Below are positions 18,755 to 27,831 of a stretch of 64,000 nt of DNA, in pieces (the first letter of the stretch is position 1; each line of letters starts with the position of its first letter). This DNA is from Psychrosphaera ytuae (lineage in GTDB: Bacteria > Pseudomonadota > Gammaproteobacteria > Enterobacterales > Alteromonadaceae). The stretch covers positions 1 through 64,000 of the forward strand of contig NZ_CP072110.1 in assembly GCF_017638545.1 (NCBI RefSeq). The letters run 5' to 3'. The position numbers were made by a program, and so were the translations under genes. The notes under the pieces are model-generated. The model was not told where the DNA came from and made no database searches. It saw nothing but the letters and a program-made list of their open reading frames with translations.

Positions 18755-18780
18755 AAAGCTCGCTTAGGCGGGCTTTTTTT
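18755..18780 (+). terminator. Terminator upstream of the small DUF6868-type gene
   Basis: AAAGCTCGC pairs with GCGGGCTTT (one wobble) around a TTAG loop and is followed by a T-tract. It lies about 80 bp past the PQQ-type gene and ends only about 14 bp before the next start codon. Confidence 0.85.
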
Positions 18781-18794
18781 ATAAGGAGAGGGTG

Positions 18795-19046
18795 ATGGAA
18801 TTAAATTATGACTTTTTAGTATCGTTATTTGGTTGGATGAGTGTTATCAACTTAGTTTGTTTACTGCTTTTTACTTTATTCGTGACGCTGTTAAAGCCTG
18901 TGACCCTGACGATTCACACCAAACTTCTAGGCATAAAAGAAGAGCAGCTTGAGCTGCTCTATATAAAGGTTCTTGCTTATTACAAGCTAACCGCCATTGT
19001 ATTTGTCTTTAGTCCGTATTTAGCGCTAAAAGCAATGGCCGGGTAA
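18795..19046 (+). CDS. Small membrane protein, DUF6868-like
   Basis: An 83-residue protein with two hydrophobic helices (roughly residues 9-34 and 60-78) joined by a short polar loop containing LLGIKEEQLELLYIKVLAYYK. This is the pattern of DUF6868, a family without known role. A strong Shine-Dalgarno AAGGAGAG favours ATG 18795 over the adjoining GTG. It sits immediately downstream of a terminator, so its transcript may come from readthrough or a cryptic promoter. It converges with hisF, 11 nt apart. Confidence 0.75.
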   Translation: MELNYDFLVSLFGWMSVINLVCLLLFTLFVTLLKPVTLTIHTKLLGIKEEQLELLYIKVLAYYKLTAIVFVFSPYLALKAMAG

Positions 19047-19057
19047 CTGTTCGCGAG

Positions 19058-19831
19058 TTATTTGCGAATCGCAACACCTTCTTTAATTAAATAATCTTTT
19101 AGTTCTTGAATATCAATAATTTGTTTGTGAAAGACCGACGCTGCTAAAGCACCATCAACGCCAGCTTGTTGGTATGCGTCTTTAAAGTGGACCATTTCTC
19201 CAGCACCGCCTGATGCGATAAGCGGTACGTTACAAACTTCGCGGATCTTCTTTAATTGTTCCAAATCATAACCCTGACGCACACCGTCTTGGTTCATACA
19301 GTTTAGAACGATCTCTCCTGCGCCTCGTTGTTGCACCTCTTTGACCCAGTCTGCCGTTTTACGACCAGAGTTTAGAGTGCGGCTTTCATCACCGGTAAAT
19401 TGATAAACTTCGTACTCACCCGTCTCTTTGTTGTAATAAGAGTCAATACCGACAACGACACATTGTTGGCCATAGGTATCGTGCAGTTTAGTAATAAGCT
19501 CTGGGTCCATTAAAGCAGGGCTATTAATTGAAATTTTGTCTGCACCCATAGCCAAAATTTCACCCGCCTGATCGACAGTTTTGATGCCGCCAGCAACACA
19601 AAATGGAATATCAATAACCTGAGCGATTCGGCTCACCCAGCTCTTGTCTACAACACGTGTGTCACTCGAAGCGGTAATGTCATAAAACACCAATTCATCG
19701 GCGCCTTCTTGGGCATAGCGCTCTGCTAACGGTACGATATCACCAATCGTTTCATGGTTGCGAAACTGTACGCCTTTAACAACTTTACCGTCTTTTACGT
19801 CTAAACAAGGGATAATGCGTTTCGCTAACAT
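19058..19831 (-). CDS. hisF: Imidazole glycerol phosphate synthase cyclase subunit
   Basis: A 257-residue TIM-barrel enzyme that, with HisH, converts PRFAR to imidazole glycerol phosphate and AICAR in histidine synthesis. The catalytic Asp11 is in IPCLDVKDGKVVKG and Asp130 in VVGIDSY; phosphate-binding glycines appear in VAGGIKT and IASGGAGEM. The length matches the family. It is not next to other his genes, which is unusual because hisF normally ends a his operon. The sequence looks like canonical HisF, not the LPS-type HisF2, but that would need a tree. It reads toward the DUF6868-like gene. Confidence 0.95.
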   Translation of the reverse strand: MLAKRIIPCLDVKDGKVVKGVQFRNHETIGDIVPLAERYAQEGADELVFYDITASSDTRVVDKSWVSRIAQVIDIPFCVAGGIKTVDQAGEILAMGADKISINSPALMDPELITKLHDTYGQQCVVVGIDSYYNKETGEYEVYQFTGDESRTLNSGRKTADWVKEVQQRGAGEIVLNCMNQDGVRQGYDLEQLKKIREVCNVPLIASGGAGEMVHFKDAYQQAGVDGALAASVFHKQIIDIQELKDYLIKEGVAIRK

Positions 19832-20052
19832 AATGGTTCTCTTCGTTATAAATATAGAATGGAATGAGCTTAAAAAAGCGCTAATGTAGAGTGCTTACTC
19901 TATTTGTGTCAAGCGCGAGGCGGTAGTTTAACCTAGTTTTAAATTGGTTGCATACGTAGTCATAGGTTTCCAGGCGAGTTTTGATTTAAAAATATTAAGC
20001 CTTTAGTTATGTTAACGGCTAAGTCAAATATCAAGACACCTAGGATAAAATA

Positions 20053-21846
20053 ATGACAATAAAAGATAAATCAGCCAAGTTTATCAAGTTAAGCTTGTCA
20101 GCTCTGACTTTTTCACTACTCGCTGCCTGCGGCCAAGGTCCTTCAGATGAAAATGTCGAGAAAACTGAGCAAGGTAAAGCTGTAACCTCAGCAAAACCTC
20201 AAACACAGTTTAGTGAGCATTATCTCACTCGTGATGTTCGTGATGATGTCTTTTATTTTGTAATGCCTGACCGTTTTGATAATGGTGATCCGAGTAATGA
20301 TTTGGGCTCAAAAACGATCAAAGAGAGCTCAGGAGGCTTTGACCCTAAAAGCACCGGTCACTACCACGGCGGTGACATAAAAGGTTTGACTAAGCGTCTA
20401 GATTATCTAAAAGAAATGGGTATTTCTGCGATTTGGTTAACGCCTATTTTACGCAACCAAGCTGTGCAAGGTGACTCGTCTGGATACCATGGTTATTGGC
20501 CACTGGATTTTACCGAAATTGACCCGCACCTTGGCACAAACGCGGACTTAAAAGAATTTATAGATGAGGCACATGCCAAAAACATCAAGGTGTTTTTTGA
20601 CATCATTACAAACCACACCGCTGACGTAATTAAATATGAAGAATGTCATGGTGGTGGTAAGCCGATGTTCAGTACATCTAGCCAACTGTGTGAGTATGTG
20701 AGCCTTGCAGATAAAGCGGCTGGTAAAGGCTATACACCGTTTATTCCTGAAGGACACGAAAACCTTAAGACACCAGCTTGGTTAAACGACCCTAAGTATT
20801 ACCACAACCAAGGCGACAGTACTTGGCAGGGAGAGAACTCAGTTTACGGTGACTTTATGGGGTTAGACGATGTTGATACCGACAACCCTGAAGTTGTTAA
20901 AGGCATGATTGATATCTTTAACAATCTTATTGCTGAGTTTAAGCCAGATGGCTTCCGTATTGATACAGTAAAACACGTAAATATTGAGTTTTGGCAGGAG
21001 TTTACGCCGGCGATAATCGACTTTGCAAAAGAGCAGGGTATTCCTCAATTTTTTGTGTTTGGTGAAGTGTATTCTGGAGATCCGAAGGAACTGAGCTCAT
21101 TTACGACAACGGGCGATATCCCGTCGGTGTTGGACTTTGCTTTTCAATACCGAACTAAAGATGTATTTGCCTATGGCAAAGGCACAGATAATCTTCAGGA
21201 CTTGTTTTCAAATGATGTCTTGTATAACGACCACAACAGTTCAGCTGATTACCTAATGAACTTCGTTAGTAACCATGATGTGGGCCGTTTAGGTTATACC
21301 TTAGACCAATCGTTACCAGATGCGTCAGAACAAGAGAAGATCCGTCGTGCATTGTTGTCTAACTCTTTAATGTATTTTGGCCGTGGTATTCCAGTTGTGT
21401 ACTACGGTGACGAGCAAGGCTTTACGGGAGACGGCGGTGATCGTGGTGCACGTGAAGATATGATGCCGTCAGTCACACCAGAGTATAATGACAACAACTT
21501 ATACGGTACTGATAAAACGACTGCCGATGATAACTTTGACCAAAGTCATCCAATCTACCAAAAGTTGGCAGAGTATGCAGCGGTGTACCATCAGCATGAG
21601 GCACTTCGCAAAGGCAAACAAGAAGTCATCCATGCGCAAAGTGAACCTGGTATATTTGCCATCACCCGTACTCTAGAGTCTGGTGAACAATATTACGTGA
21701 TATACAACTCTGCACTATCCGCACAGACTTTTGAGTTACCAGTTGCGACGGCCGAGTTTGTTTATGGTGACTCTGCCCCTGCTGATAGTCTTAATGGCGC
21801 GCAAATCTCTTTACCTCCGTTAAGCCTAGTAATCGCTAAAAAATAG
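20053..21846 (+). CDS. GH13 alpha-amylase family lipoprotein
   Basis: A 597-residue glycoside hydrolase of family 13. The N-terminus is a lipoprotein signal with lipobox LAAC (Cys26), so it should be anchored in an envelope membrane, possibly facing outward. The (beta/alpha)8 barrel has all four conserved regions: DIITNH; GFRIDTVKH with nucleophile Asp304; FGEV with acid/base Glu338; and FVSNHD with Asp409. A beta-sandwich C-domain follows (residues about 510-597). GH13 enzymes cut alpha-1,4 (and sometimes 1,6) glucans; the exact specificity (amylase, maltodextrinase, other) is open. A good terminator follows it. There is no maltose-uptake gene adjacent. Confidence 0.93.
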   Translation: MTIKDKSAKFIKLSLSALTFSLLAACGQGPSDENVEKTEQGKAVTSAKPQTQFSEHYLTRDVRDDVFYFVMPDRFDNGDPSNDLGSKTIKESSGGFDPKSTGHYHGGDIKGLTKRLDYLKEMGISAIWLTPILRNQAVQGDSSGYHGYWPLDFTEIDPHLGTNADLKEFIDEAHAKNIKVFFDIITNHTADVIKYEECHGGGKPMFSTSSQLCEYVSLADKAAGKGYTPFIPEGHENLKTPAWLNDPKYYHNQGDSTWQGENSVYGDFMGLDDVDTDNPEVVKGMIDIFNNLIAEFKPDGFRIDTVKHVNIEFWQEFTPAIIDFAKEQGIPQFFVFGEVYSGDPKELSSFTTTGDIPSVLDFAFQYRTKDVFAYGKGTDNLQDLFSNDVLYNDHNSSADYLMNFVSNHDVGRLGYTLDQSLPDASEQEKIRRALLSNSLMYFGRGIPVVYYGDEQGFTGDGGDRGAREDMMPSVTPEYNDNNLYGTDKTTADDNFDQSHPIYQKLAEYAAVYHQHEALRKGKQEVIHAQSEPGIFAITRTLESGEQYYVIYNSALSAQTFELPVATAEFVYGDSAPADSLNGAQISLPPLSLVIAKK

Positions 21847-21866
21847 CGGGCGACGTAATTATCGAC

Positions 21867-21895
21867 AAAAAGCGCAGTTTTTCTGCGCTTTTTTT
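21867..21895 (+). terminator. Terminator of the GH13 gene
   Basis: AAAAAGCGCAG pairs perfectly with CTGCGCTTTTT around a five-T loop and is followed by more T residues. Confidence 0.92.
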
Positions 21896-22047
21896 GTTTT
21901 TACCTGTAAAAACAGGTACTACCAGTGATTTAACTTTTGTTAAATCCTCTACTATGCTTTCACATTGATGATATTTAAAAGTAAAATACGGCTTTAAATA
22001 AATCTCCCAATTCCTTTCCTTATAGGACAACCAAGAGGCAATAATCT

Positions 22048-23742
22048 GTGAGCCAAGAATCTGTAAAAAGTCCGTTATACATTCATTACGCTGGTCCAGC
22101 GTTGATCGAAACGCCACTATTGAACAAAGGTACTGCGTTTTCAAAAGAAGAGCGCACTAACTTTAACCTTATGGGGCTATTACCTCCAAGGTATGAATCG
22201 ATAGACGAGCAAGTAGAACGTGCCTACATGCAGTATTCAAGTTTCCAAGAGCCTATTAACAAGCACATTTACCTACGTGCTATTCAGGATAGTAATGAGA
22301 CTTTATTTTTTAAATTGGTGACGCAACACATTGCTGAGATGATGCCAATTATCTATACGCCAACAGTTGGCGACGCTTGTGAAAAATTCTCTGACATTTA
22401 TCGAAGTAATCGTGGTTTATTCATTTCTTACACTGAGCGTGATCAAATGGATGAGATACTGCGCAACGCGACAAAACACAAAGTAAAAGTGATTGTAGTC
22501 ACCGACGGTGAACGTATTTTAGGTTTAGGTGACCAAGGTATTGGTGGAATGGGCATTCCTATTGGTAAGTTGTCGTTGTATACGGCGTGTGGTGGTATTT
22601 CTCCAGCTTACACTATGCCGATCACACTAGACGTAGGTACCAACAATGAGAAGCTATTAAATGACCCTATGTACATGGGTGAACGTCACAAGCGCATCAG
22701 CCAAGAAGAGTACGATAAGTTTGTAGAGCGTTTTATTGTTGCGGCACAAAAGCGCTGGCCTGGTGTGATGATTCAGTTTGAAGATTTTGCTCAGCCTAAT
22801 GCGATGCCGCTGTTAAATCGCTATCGCGACCGCGTATGTTGTTTTAATGATGACATTCAAGGCACTGCAGCGGTGACTGTGGGTACTTTGTTAGCAGCGT
22901 GTCGTAAAAAAGGCACTAAACTTTCCGATCAAACCGTGACGTTTGTCGGTGCTGGCTCAGCAGGGTGTGGCATCGCAGAACAAATCATAATGCAAATGCA
23001 AGCCGAAGGTATTTCTGAGTCAGAGGCTCGTTCTAAAGTTTATATGATTGACCGTCTTGGCTTAGTCACTGACGGTATGGAAGGCTTACGTGATTTCCAG
23101 CAAGCATTGGCGCATAAACCATCAGAGCTTAGTGACTGGAATATTAACGGGCAATACGCGACGTTGGTCGAAACCATCCAAAACGCTAAGCCAGGCATTT
23201 TAATTGGTGTATCAGGTGTTCCTGGCTTGTTTACTGAAGAAGCAATTAAAGCTATGTATGCAGCTGATGCACAGCCAATTGTTTTTCCACTGAGTAACCC
23301 AATTAAACAAATCGAAGCGCGTCCAGAGCAGGTTATTGAATGGACAGATGGCAATGCGATTGTTGCAACGGGTAGCCCGTTTGGTGAAGTTGAGTACAAG
23401 GGCAAAATGTACGACATTGCTCAGTGTAACAATGCTTATATTTTCCCTGGAATTGGTTTGGGTGTCGTTGCCGTTGGCGCTCGTATTATCTCGGACGAAA
23501 TGATCATGGCCTCAAGTGAAACACTTGCTGCGTCTTCTCCGTTGGTTAACACAGGTTCTGGTGCATTACTTCCAGAGCTCGTCGACTTGCCAAGTCTAAG
23601 TCGTAAAATCGCCTTTAATGTTGCTAAGGTGGCTATGGAGCAGGGCCATGCACTGACTATTTCAGATGAAGAGTTAACTGAGCGAATCGAAAGCAATTAC
23701 TGGACGGCACAATATCGACCTTACAAGCGAGTAAGTGCATAA
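22048..23742 (+). CDS. maeA: NAD-dependent malic enzyme
   Basis: A 564-residue malic enzyme of the large (SfcA/MaeA) type that decarboxylates malate to pyruvate with reduction of NAD. The signature FNDDIQGTAAVTVGT binds the divalent metal, YTPTVGDAC contains the catalytic Tyr, and the nucleotide-binding loop is GAGSAGCGI. The length matches E. coli MaeA (565). The start is GTG 22048, with AGAGG upstream; no better ATG exists near the conserved N-terminus. It is flanked by terminators on both sides and is monocistronic. NAD over NADP preference is inferred from family and size. Confidence 0.94.
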   Translation: MSQESVKSPLYIHYAGPALIETPLLNKGTAFSKEERTNFNLMGLLPPRYESIDEQVERAYMQYSSFQEPINKHIYLRAIQDSNETLFFKLVTQHIAEMMPIIYTPTVGDACEKFSDIYRSNRGLFISYTERDQMDEILRNATKHKVKVIVVTDGERILGLGDQGIGGMGIPIGKLSLYTACGGISPAYTMPITLDVGTNNEKLLNDPMYMGERHKRISQEEYDKFVERFIVAAQKRWPGVMIQFEDFAQPNAMPLLNRYRDRVCCFNDDIQGTAAVTVGTLLAACRKKGTKLSDQTVTFVGAGSAGCGIAEQIIMQMQAEGISESEARSKVYMIDRLGLVTDGMEGLRDFQQALAHKPSELSDWNINGQYATLVETIQNAKPGILIGVSGVPGLFTEEAIKAMYAADAQPIVFPLSNPIKQIEARPEQVIEWTDGNAIVATGSPFGEVEYKGKMYDIAQCNNAYIFPGIGLGVVAVGARIISDEMIMASSETLAASSPLVNTGSGALLPELVDLPSLSRKIAFNVAKVAMEQGHALTISDEELTERIESNYWTAQYRPYKRVSA

Positions 23743-23772
23743 GCTAGATTAAGCTAAGTTATTGTTTTATTT

Positions 23773-23797
23773 AAAGCCAGCATTGCTGGCTTTTTTT
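23773..23797 (+). terminator. Terminator of maeA
   Basis: AAAGCCAGC/GCTGGCTTT with a three-base loop, then a T-run, 30 bp after the maeA stop codon. Confidence 0.92.
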
Positions 23798-23856
23798 ATT
23801 GGGTTTGAATATATTGGAGAGGATTATATTAATAACCATAAATAAAGGACTATATT

Positions 23857-25812
23857 ATGAAGCGGGTCGCACTTGCTTTGCTCTTACCCATTTTTTCAAT
23901 ATGCGCTGTCATTCCTAACATTGCCCAAGCCAGTAAGGCTGAGCAACACGCTAAAGCTTTCGGCCACTTACCAATGTTTCAATATGCTCAGGTATCCCCT
24001 AATGGTGAGCATATAGCGGCGGTGTTTAATGCGCCAGATGGTCCTCAAATTGTCGTAAGCAAGTTTGGCTCTCAAGAGCTTACAGCCATTCTCAAACTTA
24101 AAAAGGCCCAAGACAGGATAGATTCCCTTATTTGGGCGAATGACGACCGCGTTATTGTCTCTGCAAGTTATTCTAAATCTGCGTATGGTGATCGGTTCCG
24201 AGTTTCTCGTTTGTTTTCGGTAAGTAAATCTGGAAAAGAGTTGCAAGAGCTTAAACCTAAAGAGGTACGTTCGGATCGAATAACTCGAGGTGCTTTGTAC
24301 AGTGAGCGCGTAATTGCGATACTCAAAGATGACCCTAACCATGTTTTGGTACAGGGTTTTGACGAACGTGACGAGGCGGTTGCGGTTTACAAAGCGAATG
24401 TTGATACCGGTGATTTGGACAAAACCTTTATCAATAAGTACCGGGTAAACGCTTGGGTTGCAAATACCCAAGGCGAAGTCGTGTTAGGGGTAGAAATCGA
24501 TGAATTAAAGCCTGGCTTAAGGCACATTTGGCACAGAGCAACAGAGTCTGCAGAGTGGAAAAGAATTCAATCGATTCAATCATTTGAAGATCACTCTTTC
24601 GAACCGGTATTTGTTGATGGCAATAGCTTATATGTTTTGTCTCCTCATGAGCACGGCAGAAAAGCACTGTGGGTGTACAACATTGCGTCGGGTAAATTCG
24701 ATTCGTTAGTTTATGCACACGAAAAATACGATGTGGCGGATGTAATTGTGGAACCTGGCTCATCTAATATTATCGGTGTTCGATACATGGATGATTATGT
24801 GCGCAGCGTGTTCTTTAATGAGACTGATAACAGCGTATTCCAGATCGTTAAAAATAGCTTTAACGGGTTTGAGACATCTATCACCAGTTTAGACACCAAT
24901 CGCAAAAAGATTTTGGTATCGGCACAAACCAATGTTTCACCGACCAAGTACTTTTGGTTAGATTTGGAGAAAAAGGCAGGTGGTGTTTGGTTTAGTCAAT
25001 ATCCATATTTAGAGGGCAAACGACTTCCTGCGACTCAGAAATACTCATTTACAACTTCTGATGGCGTAGAACTTCATGGCTACATAACGTTGCCAGATGG
25101 AGTTGAAAAAGGAAAAGCGCCTTTAGTGGTATTTCCGCATGGCGGGCCATTTGGTGTTCGTGATTACCAATACTTTGACCCTTATGTACAGTACATGGCG
25201 AGTCTAGGTTATGCAGTTATGCAGGTTAATTTTAGAGGCTCGGGTGGTTTTGGTAGCAGCTTTGAAAACCAAGGCTATCGCCAGTGGGGCAAACGTATGC
25301 AACAAGACGTTTATGAAGCGATTGATTATGTTGCTCAACAACAATTAGCCGACACCAAAAATAGCTGTATGGTTGGTGCGAGCTATGGCGGTTACGTCGC
25401 GCTAACTGCATCGTTTCAAAAACCAATGGACTTTAAGTGTATCGTCTCTATCGCAGGCATCGCCAATTTGACTGAGCTGGCTGAGGACGATTATAAGTAT
25501 AAAAGTTTGCGCGCCTTTATCAGTAAAACCATTGGTAACCCTAGGGACGATAAAGAAAAAGCAGAGATGGATTCGTTATCAGCAATCTATAACTTAGACA
25601 AAATAAAGGCTCCTGTACTGCTTATTCATGGTACTTACGACACGCAAGTCAACTTTAGCCAATCTGACAAGTTTTATGATGCTGCTGAAGATGCGGATAT
25701 TGATATTGAGTACGTCAAAATAAAACACGGCACGCATTATTTTGACGATGGTGATAATCGACAATTAATGTTTAAAGAGTTAGGTGAGTTTTTGGTAGAA
25801 CACTTGAAATAA
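23857..25812 (+). CDS. S9 family prolyl-oligopeptidase-like serine peptidase
   Basis: A 651-residue exported serine peptidase. A signal peptide covers residues 1-25 (NIAQASKA cleavage region). Residues about 40-390 form a beta-propeller-like domain and 400-651 the alpha/beta-hydrolase domain with Ser509 in GASYGG, Asp595 in HGTYD and His627 in HGTHYF. The oxyanion region is FPHGGPFGVRD. S9 enzymes such as acylaminoacyl- or dipeptidyl-peptidases cleave short peptides; the specificity here is not visible. It is monocistronic with a terminator, and adds to the exported peptidase set of the window. Confidence 0.93.
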   Translation: MKRVALALLLPIFSICAVIPNIAQASKAEQHAKAFGHLPMFQYAQVSPNGEHIAAVFNAPDGPQIVVSKFGSQELTAILKLKKAQDRIDSLIWANDDRVIVSASYSKSAYGDRFRVSRLFSVSKSGKELQELKPKEVRSDRITRGALYSERVIAILKDDPNHVLVQGFDERDEAVAVYKANVDTGDLDKTFINKYRVNAWVANTQGEVVLGVEIDELKPGLRHIWHRATESAEWKRIQSIQSFEDHSFEPVFVDGNSLYVLSPHEHGRKALWVYNIASGKFDSLVYAHEKYDVADVIVEPGSSNIIGVRYMDDYVRSVFFNETDNSVFQIVKNSFNGFETSITSLDTNRKKILVSAQTNVSPTKYFWLDLEKKAGGVWFSQYPYLEGKRLPATQKYSFTTSDGVELHGYITLPDGVEKGKAPLVVFPHGGPFGVRDYQYFDPYVQYMASLGYAVMQVNFRGSGGFGSSFENQGYRQWGKRMQQDVYEAIDYVAQQQLADTKNSCMVGASYGGYVALTASFQKPMDFKCIVSIAGIANLTELAEDDYKYKSLRAFISKTIGNPRDDKEKAEMDSLSAIYNLDKIKAPVLLIHGTYDTQVNFSQSDKFYDAAEDADIDIEYVKIKHGTHYFDDGDNRQLMFKELGEFLVEHLK

Positions 25813-25829
25813 AACCTAACCTAACTAAA

Positions 25830-25866
25830 CAAAAAGCGCCGAGAAATTCTCAGGCGCTTTTTTCGT
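25830..25866. terminator. Bidirectional terminator between S9 and M14-like genes
   Basis: The stem AAAAAGCGCCGAG pairs with CTC-A-GGCGCTTTTT (one bulged A). T-runs on both strands serve both convergent genes. Confidence 0.88.
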
Positions 25867-25887
25867 TTAAAGAGATATTTACGCAGT

Positions 25888-26835
25888 TTAAGCGTGTCTT
25901 TCAGAATCGAGAATAAAGTTAAGCGCACCTCTGATGACAGCGACTTGGGCGTCATTACAATTGCGTTCATCTACTTTAGGGCTGTCTGGGTATACCTCGG
26001 TTGTGGTTTTGTATTTGGCATCTGTCATGCCCATACACAACCCCAACGGTTTTGCGTCATACTCAATAACCCCAAGTTGCTGAAGTGGAACACCAATTAA
26101 CTCGTTATTGTCATCGGCTGGGGCAATATGCGTTATTTTTTTGACTTCGTCGATAATAGCCGTTTGGAAGTCAGCTTGTGGATTTTGCGCATCGGCCACT
26201 AAATAAAAACCATCAGGGATGTTCCAAGTCTTTTGTACAATTGCGTCTCTTGCTGCGAGCGCAGGGCGAAACTCACTGTTGTCCGTATCGGTAGTCTCGT
26301 GTAAGTCGATATGGCAAAGAGGCGATATCTCGTTGGTTTTGAGATATTCCATTAGCAATAGAGATTCTTGCGCTTCAGAGCCTTCATAAAACGAACGATT
26401 TGGATCAGCAGCAAACGGATTCCATCGATTGATAGTTTCGTAACCCCAAGGGCTTAAACAGGGAGCAATAACAAAGTTGAACTGCCGAATGTAGTTTTCT
26501 GCTTCAGTTAGAGCAAACTGTAATGCACCCTGAACACCACTGGTTTCGTAGCCGTGTACACCACCTGTGATTAAAATAGTTGGGCGTTGGTTATCCCATT
26601 GAACGCTTTTGATAACAAAAAGAGGGTAGTTGTCGGCGTCTTTAATAACAGGCAAATCGGCGTAATTGAGCTGACCGTATTGTTCTGTTTCAAAGTAGCT
26701 CGGTAACTTAGCTAACTTGGTAACAACCTGTTCTTGGTAAGAACGTCTTACCAATTGTTGCGCGAGCCATTGTTGTTTTTCTTCTGGTCCCCACTTTTTG
26801 CCAGGGGTGCCAATCGGATATGCTTGCTCAGTCAT
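25888..26835 (-). CDS. M14-type metallocarboxypeptidase / succinylglutamate desuccinylase-like protein
   Basis: A 315-residue zinc hydrolase. GGVHGYETSG supplies the HxxE zinc ligands and HIDLHETTDTDNSEF the later histidine; the RWNPFAADPNRSF stretch resembles the substrate-binding arginine region of M14 carboxypeptidases. The size fits cytoplasmic M14 proteins, and there is no signal peptide. Enzymes of this superfamily remove C-terminal residues or acyl groups from amino acids; which applies here is undecided. It lies 25 nt upstream of the lipA end on the same strand, after lipA in transcription order, so it may be read through from the lip operon. Confidence 0.82.
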   Translation of the reverse strand: MTEQAYPIGTPGKKWGPEEKQQWLAQQLVRRSYQEQVVTKLAKLPSYFETEQYGQLNYADLPVIKDADNYPLFVIKSVQWDNQRPTILITGGVHGYETSGVQGALQFALTEAENYIRQFNFVIAPCLSPWGYETINRWNPFAADPNRSFYEGSEAQESLLLMEYLKTNEISPLCHIDLHETTDTDNSEFRPALAARDAIVQKTWNIPDGFYLVADAQNPQADFQTAIIDEVKKITHIAPADDNNELIGVPLQQLGVIEYDAKPLGLCMGMTDAKYKTTTEVYPDSPKVDERNCNDAQVAVIRGALNFILDSERHA

Positions 26836-26859
26836 TTGGTAAGACTCCTTGTAGAAATG

Positions 26860-27831
26860 TTATTTTACTTCTTCACCTGCGGCTTGTTTGTCAGCATGGT
26901 AACTAGAGCGAACAAATGGGCCAGATGCTGCGTGTTTAAAGCCTAGCTTGTCAGCCTCCGCCTTAAACATATCAAACTCAGCTGGTGGCACGTAGCGCTC
27001 AACAGGCAAGTGATGTTTAGAAGGTTGTAGGTATTGGCCGATGGTCAACATGTCGACATTGTGCTCGCGAAGGTCTTTTAATACTTCGATGATTTCATCG
27101 TTGTTTTCACCTAGTCCAACCATCAAGCCAGATTTAGTATCCACCTCAGGGTGCATTTCTTTGAATCGCTTCAGTAATTCTAATGACCATTTGTAGTTCG
27201 CGCCAGGACGAGCCAAACGATACATACGCGGCGCAGTTTCTAAGTTGTGGTTAAACACATCTGGTGGCGCAGTAGAGAGGATTTCTAACGCTTTATCCAT
27301 ACGACCACGGAAGTCAGGTACCAAAATCTCTACTTTAATGCCTGGGTTGTGCTCGCGAATCGCCTTTACACAATCAGCAAAGTGTTGAGCACCACCGTCG
27401 CGCAAATCATCACGGTCGACCGATGTAATTACTACGTACTTGAGGCCCATCTCTTTAATCGTCAGGGCAAGCTTTTCTGGTTCTTGCGCATTAGGTGGAA
27501 GAGGGCGTCCATGAGCAACATCGCAAAACGGGCAGCGACGCGTACAAATGTCGCCTAGGATCATAAAGGTCGCCGTACCGTGGTTAAAACACTCAGGTAA
27601 GTTAGGGCAAGATGCCTCTTCACACACAGAGCTTAAGCCTTGGCTGCGCATGGCTTTTTTTATGTTATCGATCTTTTCGCTCGACTTAGGTAAGCGAATT
27701 TTAAGCCAGTCAGGCTTACGTAACATGGTTTCGCGTTCAGATGGCATGATCTTAACTGGAATGAGGGCCATCTTTTCGGCATCTCTCAGTTTGACACCGG
27801 CTTCTAATTTTGACGTTTTAACTGTTGTCAT
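26860..27831 (-). CDS. lipA: Lipoyl synthase
   Basis: A 323-residue radical-SAM enzyme that inserts two sulfurs into octanoyl groups on lipoyl domains of 2-oxoacid dehydrogenases and GcvH. Both iron-sulfur sites are present: the auxiliary cluster CEEASCPNLPEC, and the radical-SAM CxxxCxxC within CTRRCPFC. RSSYHAD near the C-terminus supplies the conserved Ser ligand. The start codon shares its A with the lipB stop (TAATG), so translation is probably coupled. The order lipB-lipA on one transcript is common in gammaproteobacteria. Confidence 0.97.
   Translation of the reverse strand: MTTVKTSKLEAGVKLRDAEKMALIPVKIMPSERETMLRKPDWLKIRLPKSSEKIDNIKKAMRSQGLSSVCEEASCPNLPECFNHGTATFMILGDICTRRCPFCDVAHGRPLPPNAQEPEKLALTIKEMGLKYVVITSVDRDDLRDGGAQHFADCVKAIREHNPGIKVEILVPDFRGRMDKALEILSTAPPDVFNHNLETAPRMYRLARPGANYKWSLELLKRFKEMHPEVDTKSGLMVGLGENNDEIIEVLKDLREHNVDMLTIGQYLQPSKHHLPVERYVPPAEFDMFKAEADKLGFKHAASGPFVRSSYHADKQAAGEEVK

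Noticed and set aside
19058..19831. HisF2 of an LPS amino-sugar pathway
   Set aside because: No WbpG-like or HisH2 gene nearby and the sequence looks like canonical HisF.
21836..22144. Minus-strand open frame over the GH13 terminator and maeA start
   Set aside because: It spans a clear terminator and the maeA 5' end and has no recognisable features.
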